This document shows, piece by piece, positions 7,131-13,050 of a DNA stretch of 13,050 nt. The notes beneath the pieces were generated by a model. It worked only from the letters and a program-made list of their open reading frames with translations. It made no database searches and was not told where the DNA came from. This DNA comes from Firmicutes bacterium UBA3936 (lineage in GTDB: Bacteria > Bacillota > Dethiobacteria > Dethiobacterales > Dethiobacteraceae). The position numbers and the translations under genes are program-made. The stretch spans positions 1 to 13,050 of the forward strand of contig DGEC01000086.1 of assembly GCA_002385745.1 (NCBI GenBank). The letters run 5' to 3'. Positions within the stretch are counted from its first letter, which is position 1. Every line of letters starts with the position of its first letter.

Positions 7131-8303
7131 TTAATCCGGTGTTTGACTGTCCGTGACAAAGGGCAGCCGCACCGGGGCAAAACCCTGATATATAAGGCTG
7201 TAGCATTCTGCCGCCGCCGCCGGACTGCACTCCTTTTGTACGAGCATAACTGCCCGCTGCCGTCTGACAGCCGCTTTTTCCGGCCGCGTCAGCAATTCTT
7301 TTTTGGCCTGTAAAAGTGCATCATAAAGGTTTTCTTCCGCAAAGAAACAGGCAATACCGCCGCCTGACAGCCTTTGCAGGAAGCGTCCTGCCGGGCTTTT
7401 TGCCGCCGCAAGCGGGATACAGCCCGCCGCCATGATTCCGGGCAGCCGCCAGGGGCTTTCTTCTTCCCCGGCCAGGTAAAAATCCGCCGCCTGGTAAACA
7501 GCGCGGCGCTTTTGCGGCGAGCCGTCATCCTTAAGGAAACAACAGTCTTTGTGCAGCTCTGCAAGTTCCGGCGGGGGCACCCTTTGACAGGCAACCACTA
7601 CCGGTTTATTTGTGCCAAGCGACGCCTGCAGTTCTTCTTTTCTCTGCCGGCGTGTTTTGTTTTGACGCTCCGACCAGAAGGCGGTATCCGCCCACGGCCT
7701 GCCCTCCACATATTTGCTGCCATAAGCGGCAAAAAACAGCCGCCAATAGCGGGCATCACCCGTTTCGTCGCAAACATACTCCGCCCCGGACGCCCCCAGC
7801 TGTTCAAGGAAAACATACTCGCCAAAGGTCAGGCTGTGATTAAAGCTTATTCCCAGGGAGGCAAGATCCTTTTTCGGCTGCCTGCAGCCTGTAACACTGT
7901 TTACTGAAAAAACAAAAGGAATGCGCAGATACTTCCGGCACAGCACAGCAGCTGTGACATCACCGGCGGCAAAGCAGTGGAGCCAGTCAATCCGTTTCTT
8001 TGCCAAAAGCAGTCTGCGGCAGGTGGCAGCAACAGCAGCGGCAAAAGCAAACTCATCCTCTGCCGCAACGGTAAACACCTGCACTGCCGGAAGCTTCTGC
8101 ACAGCTACCTTAACAGGCCGGATGCGGCCGTTTACGGCCGTAAGAAAAGAGAAAAAAGGCTGTGGCTTTCCGGAAGGGAGCCGGCCCCCCTCCCCGACAA
8201 AAATAAAACATTCTCCGTTTTGCACGGAAATGTCCTCGGCCAGGCGTAAAAGGGGCCTGCTTGCAAAATTGTCCGCGCTGCGGCAAATAAGGCCGATCCG
8301 CAT
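7131..8303 (-). CDS. Divergent glycogen-synthase-like glycosyltransferase (GT-B fold, GT5-like)
   Basis: This 390-residue protein aligns by eye with bacterial starch/glycogen synthases in order, but weakly. MRIGLICRSADNFASRPLL (1-19) stands where those enzymes have the KxGG(L) sugar-nucleotide loop. DWLHCFAAGDVTAAVL (106-121) and IPFVFSVNSVTG (128-139) match the D-x-x-H and HN regions. AYGSKYVEGRPWAD (193-206) matches the 'NGID..WNP' region, and GEEESPWRLPGIMAAGCIPL (279-298) matches the C-terminal EPCGL acceptor/phosphate motif. The protein is about 90 residues shorter than GlgA, and the KxGG motif is absent. It could be a glucan elongating enzyme of altered specificity or an inactive relative. 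It is first in the minus-strand operon. The start at 8303 has GGAGGG five bases upstream, and the frame upstream to 8357 is not supported. Confidence 0.72.
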   Translation of the reverse strand: MRIGLICRSADNFASRPLLRLAEDISVQNGECFIFVGEGGRLPSGKPQPFFSFLTAVNGRIRPVKVAVQKLPAVQVFTVAAEDEFAFAAAVAATCRRLLLAKKRIDWLHCFAAGDVTAAVLCRKYLRIPFVFSVNSVTGCRQPKKDLASLGISFNHSLTFGEYVFLEQLGASGAEYVCDETGDARYWRLFFAAYGSKYVEGRPWADTAFWSERQNKTRRQRKEELQASLGTNKPVVVACQRVPPPELAELHKDCCFLKDDGSPQKRRAVYQAADFYLAGEEESPWRLPGIMAAGCIPLAAAKSPAGRFLQRLSGGGIACFFAEENLYDALLQAKKELLTRPEKAAVRRQRAVMLVQKECSPAAAAECYSLIYQGFAPVRLPFVTDSQTPD

Positions 8304-8308
8304 ACCAT

Positions 8309-8327
8309 CCCTCCAGGGTTTTCCCTG
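8309..8327 (-). promoter_or_regulatory. Hairpin abutting the ribosome binding site of the glycosyltransferase gene
   Basis: On the minus strand CAGGG (8327-8323), AAAA and CCCTG (8318-8314) form a 5-bp stem. Its last base is the first G of the Shine-Dalgarno GGAGGG (8314-8309), which sits 5 nt before the ATG at 8303. The site decides the start and may be partly masked by the stem. Confidence 0.45.
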
Positions 8328-8403
8328 CTTCTGCGGAGTATATGCATAGCTTGCCACACTCTCCTTTTTCTATACGAAGGGACAAGAAATCCGAAAATAA
8401 AGC

Positions 8404-8438
8404 GGCAGGGCAAACATAAGAAGGCAGGGCAAGGGCAA
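8404..8438. repeat. Direct repeats GGCAGGGCAA in the divergent control region
   Basis: GGCAGGGCAA occurs at 8404-8413 and 8423-8432, 19 bp apart (about two helical turns), followed by a partial copy GGGCAA at 8433-8438. The repeats lie between two divergent operons, next to the candidate minus-strand promoter. They could be an operator or RNA-level elements; no known regulator site is recognised. Confidence 0.55.
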
Positions 8439-8465
8439 TACTATCCTTTGTTACAGAAATGTGAA
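8438..8465 (-). promoter_or_regulatory. Candidate promoter of the glycosyltransferase-GH57-holA operon
   Basis: On the minus strand TTCACA (8465-8460) and TAGTAT (8443-8438) are separated by 16 nt, five and four matches to the sigma-A boxes. It would give a leader of roughly 125 nt. No equally good candidate was found for the plus-strand DUF4912 operon. Confidence 0.33.
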
Positions 8466-8485
8466 AAGACCATAAGGAGGCCGTT

Positions 8486-8998
8486 ATGCAAGCACCTGAC
8501 CGTCATGAACTTAATGCCGGCCAGACACTGCCTTATGTCTACGGGCTGGACCGGCTGGTTCTGCTGCCGCAGACCCCGCACCGGCTCTTTGCCTACTGGG
8601 AAATTACCCCCCTTCTGTGGAAAAATATGCATGACCGTTATCAGGATTTATGGGCAGCGGGACAGACTGTTCTCAGGATCATCAATCTCGATACCGGTTC
8701 TCTCAGGCAGCCGGCAGTGGATGAGAAGGCGGGCAATTGGTATGTTAGTAAAGTGGAAGCTGACCGGACATACCGGGCAGAACTGGGACGCATTCTTGCC
8801 GACGGCACTTACCTGCCGTTTTTAGTATCCAATACAATCCGGACACCGCGTGCTTCCCTTGCTGCCGCCATTGATCCAAAGTGGCGGCCCTTTGCCTTCT
8901 GGCAGCACCGTTATTACCGCAGGATACCTGGCGGCCTGTCTTCCGCCGAATTTTGCTGCCCTGTTCAAGAATCACAGATAAAAGGAGAATCATCGTGA
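8486..8998 (+). CDS. DUF4912 domain protein
   Basis: This 170-residue soluble protein has no signal peptide or membrane segment. The core at about residues 19-120 (YGLDRLVLLPQTPHRLFAYW and following) matches the DUF4912 pattern of a short 'D-x-L-x-L-L-P' strand, then a 'FAYWEI' motif at 35-40, then predicted beta strands (LRIINLDTG, NWYVSKV, YRAELGRI). No catalytic motif is visible and the function is unknown. The fold looks beta-rich, so glucan or protein binding is a guess. The C-terminal part (about 131-170) carries no recognised motif. The ATG at 8486 has AAGGAGG five bases upstream (8474-8480). Its stop overlaps the start of the branching enzyme gene (GTGA), so the two are made together, probably in a set ratio. 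Confidence 0.8.
   Translation: MQAPDRHELNAGQTLPYVYGLDRLVLLPQTPHRLFAYWEITPLLWKNMHDRYQDLWAAGQTVLRIINLDTGSLRQPAVDEKAGNWYVSKVEADRTYRAELGRILADGTYLPFLVSNTIRTPRASLAAAIDPKWRPFAFWQHRYYRRIPGGLSSAEFCCPVQESQIKGESS
8981..8987 (+). promoter_or_regulatory. Ribosome binding site deciding the branching enzyme GTG start
   Basis: AAAGGAG lies 7 nt before GTG at 8995, inside the last codons of the DUF4912 gene. It supports the GTG start over the upstream in-frame ATG at 8881, which would overlap DUF4912 by 118 bp and add 38 non-conserved residues. Confidence 0.85.
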
Positions 8999-10611
8999 CC
9001 AAAGGCTACTTGGCTTTAGTACTGCATGCACACCTCCCTTATGTCCGGCATCCCGAATACAGGTATTCGCTGGAGGAAAAATGGTATTTTGAGGCTGTAA
9101 CGGAAACTTACCTGCCCCTGCTTGCAGTCTTCAGGCGCCTGCAAAGTGACGGAATTCCGTTCCGGATAACTGTATCCGTCTCCCCCACACTTGCCGCCAT
9201 GTGGGAAGACAGCTACCTGCAGGAAAAATACCGGGACTGGCTTGCCCGCCTGCTGGATTTGGCAGACAAGGAAGTGGTCCGGACGGCAAAAGATCCCGTT
9301 TTTTCTCCCCTGGCGCGTCTTTACAGGCAGCGCTTCCAGCAGGCATATCATGAATATTTTGATCTTTACCACTGTAACCTGGCAGGAGTGCTGCGCGAGC
9401 TTGCCGGAAGCGGCCATGTCGAGTTAATCACCAGCGCGGCTACCCACGGCTACCTGCCCCTTTTAAACACACAGCCGGAAGCGGTTTATGCCCAGCTCTG
9501 CATTGCCGTTGAGGAACACACCCGTATTTTCGGCAAACCGCCCCGGGGCATCTGGCTGCCGGAATGCGCCTATGATTACGGAATTGATGAAATGCTGGCC
9601 GAACTGGGCATTAATTACTTTTTCCTCGATACCCACGGGCTTCTTTTTGCCAAGCCGCGCCCGGCTTATGGGACTTTCTCTCCCCTGCTCACCCCCGCAG
9701 GCGTAGCCGCTTTCGGGCGCGATGAAGAAACGGGCAAGCAGGTCTGGAGTAAAACGGAAGGCTATCCCGGCGACTATTTCTATCGTGATTTTTACCGGGA
9801 TATCGGGTTTGACCTCCCTCTGGAATATATCGGCCCTTATATCCACCCGGACGGTATCAGGGTGCATACCGGCTTTAAGTACTACCGGATTACCGGCAAA
9901 ACAGATCACAAGGAGCCCTACTGCCCGGAAAAAGCGCAAAAAAAACTGGCTGAACATGCCGGCAATTTCATGTTTAACCGGGAGCGCCAGATTGAATATG
10001 CAAGAGACCAAATAGGCCGCCCGCCCATTGTGGTAGCCCCCTACGACGCCGAGCTGTTTGGCCACTGGTGGTATGAAGGGCCGGCCTGGTTGGAGGACTT
10101 TTTCCGCAAGGCCCATTATGATCAGGATACCTTTGCCGTCACTACCCCTTCCGAATACCTGCAGCTGGGAATGCCGCTGCAGGTGGCCGAGCCTTCCTCT
10201 TCCAGCTGGGGCAACGGCGGCTACCATGAAGTCTGGCTGAACGGAAAAACCCACTGGATATATCCCCACCTGCATATGGCAGCCGAACGGATGATACGGG
10301 CAGCCGATGATTTCCCCGCCGCCCGGGGGCTGCAGCAGCAAGCCCTTAACCAGCTGGCCCGGGAGCTGCTTTTGGCCCAGGCAAGCGACTGGCCTTTCAT
10401 CATTACCACCGGCACCATGTCCCGCTATGCCGGGGAAAGAGTTCACGACCATCTTGTCCGTTTTAACCGGCTGCTGGAACAGGTCTACAGCAACCGGATT
10501 GATGCCGAATGGCTGAAAAAACTACAGGAAAAAGACAACATCTTCCCGCAGCTTGACTACCGCGTTTTTGCCCCAAGAGAAAAAATAATTAAAATAAAGG
10601 CAGCCCTTTAA
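8995..10611 (+). CDS. GH57 1,4-alpha-glucan (glycogen) branching enzyme
   Basis: This enzyme (EC 2.4.1.18) cuts an alpha-1,4 chain and re-attaches it as an alpha-1,6 branch. It is 538 residues and cytoplasmic. GH57 motifs are LHAHLPYVRHPEY (10-22), GHVELITSAATHGYLPLL (140-157), RGIWLPECAYDYG (184-196) with nucleophile Glu190, VVAPYDAELFGHWWYEGP (346-363) with acid/base Asp351, and LLLAQASDWPFIITTG (458-473). Thermus thermophilus and Thermococcus branching enzymes use Glu184/Asp353 and Glu183/Asp354, a close match. The SSSSWGNGGYHEVWLNG (401-417) loop and the helical C-terminal DUF1957-type domain also fit. The start is GTG at 8995, overlapping the DUF4912 stop by 4 bp. The gene is followed after 2 bp by a strong terminator. 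A GlgB of GH13 type is not present in the window. Confidence 0.94.
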   Translation: MTKGYLALVLHAHLPYVRHPEYRYSLEEKWYFEAVTETYLPLLAVFRRLQSDGIPFRITVSVSPTLAAMWEDSYLQEKYRDWLARLLDLADKEVVRTAKDPVFSPLARLYRQRFQQAYHEYFDLYHCNLAGVLRELAGSGHVELITSAATHGYLPLLNTQPEAVYAQLCIAVEEHTRIFGKPPRGIWLPECAYDYGIDEMLAELGINYFFLDTHGLLFAKPRPAYGTFSPLLTPAGVAAFGRDEETGKQVWSKTEGYPGDYFYRDFYRDIGFDLPLEYIGPYIHPDGIRVHTGFKYYRITGKTDHKEPYCPEKAQKKLAEHAGNFMFNRERQIEYARDQIGRPPIVVAPYDAELFGHWWYEGPAWLEDFFRKAHYDQDTFAVTTPSEYLQLGMPLQVAEPSSSSWGNGGYHEVWLNGKTHWIYPHLHMAAERMIRAADDFPAARGLQQQALNQLARELLLAQASDWPFIITTGTMSRYAGERVHDHLVRFNRLLEQVYSNRIDAEWLKKLQEKDNIFPQLDYRVFAPREKIIKIKAAL

Positions 10612-10613
10612 GC

Positions 10614-10649
10614 AAAAGGATCGGGCCTGCTCAGCCCGATCCTTTTTTT
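10614..10649. terminator. Bidirectional terminator shared by the branching enzyme and nucleotidyltransferase genes
   Basis: A perfect 13-bp stem pairs AAAAGGATCGGGC (10614-10626) with GCCCGATCCTTTT (10634-10646) around a 7-nt loop, with T residues continuing to 10649. A/T tracts on both sides allow termination in both directions. The minus-strand gene's last codons (Lys-Lys-Gly-Ser-Gly) are in the right arm, and its TGA is at 10633-10631 in the loop. Confidence 0.93.
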
Positions 10650-13050
10650 AGTTCTCTCTGGTATTGTTTTATTTTTTCCGTATACATATTGGTCAGTTCC
10701 TCGGCCGCCTCGGCGTTGTAACCCTCGCCGTAAATGCGGTAAACCGGCCTTTCCGAATCGGGAAGGACCAATGCCCAGCCCTGCTCGTGCCTGACTTTTA
10801 TCCCGTCAAGCAGTTCAACATCACAGTCGCATGTCTCCTCGATCAGGCGCCGCATAACGGCACCCTTGTCCCCCCAGGAACAGTCAACCTCGCATTTATG
10901 CAGGTAAAAGGGGGGTATGCTGTCTACAAGCTCCCTTAAGTCGGCTGCGGAAACAGCCAGAAAATCAAGGATATTCAAGAGGGAAGAAACTGCATCAAAG
11001 GAAAAAATAAACGGGTCATCCCTTCCTTCCCGCGACCGGGACAGGGCTTCCATCAGCGCCCGCGGTGATGTTTTTGTCCGCTGCACCTTCCCTTTGTACC
11101 TGGCGGCCAGCTTTTCGATAACACTGGGAGCCGTTACCGGCACGGCCACCGTAGCGCCCTTTTCCGTGCGGAAAATAACCGCGGAAGTAAGGGCCAAAAG
11201 CATTTCTTCGGCAATCATCCTGCCCTGCCTGTCAAAAAGAATGAGATTTTCCGCATTGGCATCCATTGCCGCCCCCAGGTCCGCTCCGGTTTCCCTCACT
11301 TTACTGCCGATAACTTCGGCTTTCTCCTGCAGGCCGGGCAGTACCTGGGGTTCCCGGCCGGCAGAGGTGACGGTTATCACTTCACAGTACAGCTCTTGCA
11401 ACAGCGGAACCAGGAAATTATAGAGCCAGTTTGACGGGTAAGCAAGCAGTATCCTGAATTTTCGTGCCTGAAAAGCCTTTGTATCCATCCGCTTAAGCAA
11501 AGCATCCCGGTAAACGGCGGCGAAACCGTCAGAAATCGTGGTCTCACCGATATTTATCCCCGCAGGACGCTTGTATTCTTCCCGGTAGTAAACTTGTTCG
11601 ATGCTGCGTTCCCGGTCCCTCGTCAGGCTCAACCCCTTTTCATCAAAAAACTTGATCTGGATAAACCCGCTGTCCGCCGGCGAAAGCTGGATATGCATAC
11701 CGCCCCGGACGTCAAGTCGCCCGACTGCGAAACGGGTAACCGGGGTAACGGAAATACCAAGATCAAGAACATTTATTCCCACCGACAAGAGTCCCGCCCG
11801 GGCAGCCTCCTTCAGCATGCGTGACGCTTTCCGGTCATCACAGCTTAAGGTCACCCGGCCTCCTTCGCCCACGGAAGTCCCGTAGGCTGCCGCCAGTTTT
11901 GTCACCATTTCCGGTGTAATATCCAGGTTGACTACGCCGCTTATTCCGTCCCGGCCGAAAAGATTTCTGACCGCCTTTGTACTCCAGATAACATTTTCAC
12001 TGACAATGCTTCCGCTGCCAATGCGCTTATGGGGCCAGATTTTTACCTCCGGCTTAACGGTGCAGTTTTCCTCAACAACGGTGCAGTCGCCGACAACCAC
12101 GCCTTCATAAAGGGCGGAGCGGGACATAACCTGCACGCCGCTGCAGAGAACGGCCCCCCGCAGCTCCGTATTTGCTCCCAGGTAGTTGTTGCCCCAGCAC
12201 AGGCTGCGCTTCACGGAAGCTCCGGAGTCAATCAGGGAATGGGGCCCGATAACGGTATGGTCCCCCACCCGGGCGTTCTTGCGGATGCGTGTACCGCTGT
12301 CGATAAAAACCGGTCCGGTAATCTGTGCTCCTTCCTCAATAACTGCATCCCGGGCTGCATAAACCCCGGGGGAAAGCTCGGGCAAAGGCAGTTCAAGCTT
12401 TACTTTTCCCCGCATAATATCCAGATGGGCTTCATAATACTGGCTGATATTGCCGATATCGCACCAGTAGCCTTCCGCCACATAACCGTACAGGGGATAA
12501 CCCTTTTTCATTAACAAAGGAAACAGGTCCTTGGCGAAATCAAATTTTGTATTTTCGGGAATAAACTGTAATGCTTCCGGCTCCAGGATATAAATGCCGG
12601 TGTTTACCGTATCACTGAAAACCTCGCCCCAGCCCGGTTTTTCCAAAAATTGTTTTATTTTGCCGTCAGGAGCGGCAATCACCACTCCGTATTCAAGGGG
12701 TGTCGCCACCGAAGTCAGGACAAGGGTGCCAATTCCCCCCTTTTGACGGTGAAAATCAATGGCTTTTTGCAAATCAAAATCTGTCAGGGCATCTCCGCTG
12801 ATAACTAAAAAATTTTCATTGTTTATAAAATCTGCCGCATTTTTTACACTGCCGGCCGTGCCCAGCGGTGTATCCTCAATAAAATACCGCATACTGACGG
12901 CAAATTCTTTTCCGTCGCCAAAATAATCCTCTATTTTTTCCGGCATATACTGCAGCGTAACACCGATATCCCGCAAACCGTACCGCCGGAGCAGGGCTAC
13001 AATATATTCCATCGTTGGCCGGTTCATCAGCGGAACCATTGGTTTGGGGC
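10631..13050 (-). CDS. Sugar-1-phosphate nucleotidyltransferase / left-handed beta-helix / phosphomutase-like fusion (5' end outside window)
   Basis: The gene is cut by the right edge, and the open frame continues through PKPMVPLMNRP, so the GxGxRLRPLT start of the nucleotidyltransferase is missing. Residues are numbered from the Met at 13039. Residues 1-210 are a nucleotidyltransferase: LVISGDALTDFD (78-89) with a metal-binding Asp, FLEKPGWGE (131-139), NTGIYIL (146-152) and GYWCDIGN (190-197). Residues about 225-345 are hexapeptide beta-helix repeats. Residues about 359-800 are phosphoglucomutase/phosphomannomutase-like. Such fusions are usually annotated mannose-1-phosphate guanylyltransferase/phosphomannomutase, and sugar and nucleotide specificity cannot be decided here. 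The mutase part has lost its motifs: the HNP of SHNP is changed (LSPADSG, 452-458), DGDADR is DANAEN (593-598), no ESGH motif is found, and RPSGTEP is LPDSERP (759-765). It is convergent with the branching enzyme gene and may supply a nucleotide sugar for glucan or another polysaccharide. Confidence 0.88.
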   Translation of the reverse strand, partial: PKPMVPLMNRPTMEYIVALLRRYGLRDIGVTLQYMPEKIEDYFGDGKEFAVSMRYFIEDTPLGTAGSVKNAADFINNENFLVISGDALTDFDLQKAIDFHRQKGGIGTLVLTSVATPLEYGVVIAAPDGKIKQFLEKPGWGEVFSDTVNTGIYILEPEALQFIPENTKFDFAKDLFPLLMKKGYPLYGYVAEGYWCDIGNISQYYEAHLDIMRGKVKLELPLPELSPGVYAARDAVIEEGAQITGPVFIDSGTRIRKNARVGDHTVIGPHSLIDSGASVKRSLCWGNNYLGANTELRGAVLCSGVQVMSRSALYEGVVVGDCTVVEENCTVKPEVKIWPHKRIGSGSIVSENVIWSTKAVRNLFGRDGISGVVNLDITPEMVTKLAAAYGTSVGEGGRVTLSCDDRKASRMLKEAARAGLLSVGINVLDLGISVTPVTRFAVGRLDVRGGMHIQLSPADSGFIQIKFFDEKGLSLTRDRERSIEQVYYREEYKRPAGINIGETTISDGFAAVYRDALLKRMDTKAFQARKFRILLAYPSNWLYNFLVPLLQELYCEVITVTSAGREPQVLPGLQEKAEVIGSKVRETGADLGAAMDANAENLILFDRQGRMIAEEMLLALTSAVIFRTEKGATVAVPVTAPSVIEKLAARYKGKVQRTKTSPRALMEALSRSREGRDDPFIFSFDAVSSLLNILDFLAVSAADLRELVDSIPPFYLHKCEVDCSWGDKGAVMRRLIEETCDCDVELLDGIKVRHEQGWALVLPDSERPVYRIYGEGYNAEAAEELTNMYTEKIKQYQRELKKGSG

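Noticed and set aside
8351..8376. TTGCCA and TATACG as a plus-strand promoter for DUF4912
   Set aside because: The spacing is only 14 nt and the -10 match is weak.
8881..8994. N-terminal extension of the branching enzyme from ATG 8881
   Set aside because: The extension overlaps DUF4912 out of frame, whereas GTG at 8995 has a well-placed AAAGGAG and the conserved family start.
9463..10452. 329-codon minus-strand frame opposite the branching enzyme
   Set aside because: It is antisense to a gene with complete GH57 motifs, and its composition is not protein-like.

Overview
This window looks like chromosomal DNA of an endospore-forming Firmicute, probably a clostridial or Peptococcaceae-like anaerobe and possibly thermophilic. 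The evidence is a germination protease gene (gpr), the Gram-positive neighbourhood holA-rpsT-gpr, strong AGGAGG ribosome binding sites, and three GH57 enzymes, a family common in thermophiles and anaerobes. The genus cannot be fixed from the sequence alone. No tRNA, rRNA, CRISPR array, transposase or phage gene is visible.

Layout. Positions 1-69 hold an intrinsic terminator for a plus-strand gene outside the window. Positions 70-1404 (minus) are a small four-helix membrane protein followed by gpr. Positions 1432-1859 are a leader region with a minus-strand terminator and the rpsT promoter. rpsT (1860-2141, plus) has its own terminator. Positions 2221-8303 (minus) form a probable operon, transcribed in this order: a divergent glycogen-synthase-like glycosyltransferase, a GH57 4-alpha-glucanotransferase, a second GH57 amylase-type enzyme, and holA (DNA polymerase III delta). 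Across a 182-bp divergent control region, 8486-10611 (plus) carries a DUF4912 protein translationally coupled to a GH57 glycogen branching enzyme. A shared 13-bp bidirectional terminator separates this from a convergent minus-strand gene (10631 to beyond 13050). That gene encodes a fusion of a sugar-1-phosphate nucleotidyltransferase, a left-handed beta-helix and a phosphomutase-like module.

How the genes may work together. Positions 3304-13050 look like a locus for making, trimming and branching an internal alpha-1,4/1,6-glucan of glycogen or granulose type. The fused nucleotidyltransferase could supply a nucleotide sugar, the GT5-like protein could elongate, the GH57 branching enzyme would add 1,6 branches, and the 4-alpha-glucanotransferase and second GH57 enzyme would remodel or degrade chains. 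All three GH57 proteins keep their catalytic Glu and Asp. In contrast, the glycosyltransferase lacks the usual KxGG motif and the phosphomutase module has lost or altered its signature motifs. DUF4912 has no known role and is the best candidate for an undescribed component.
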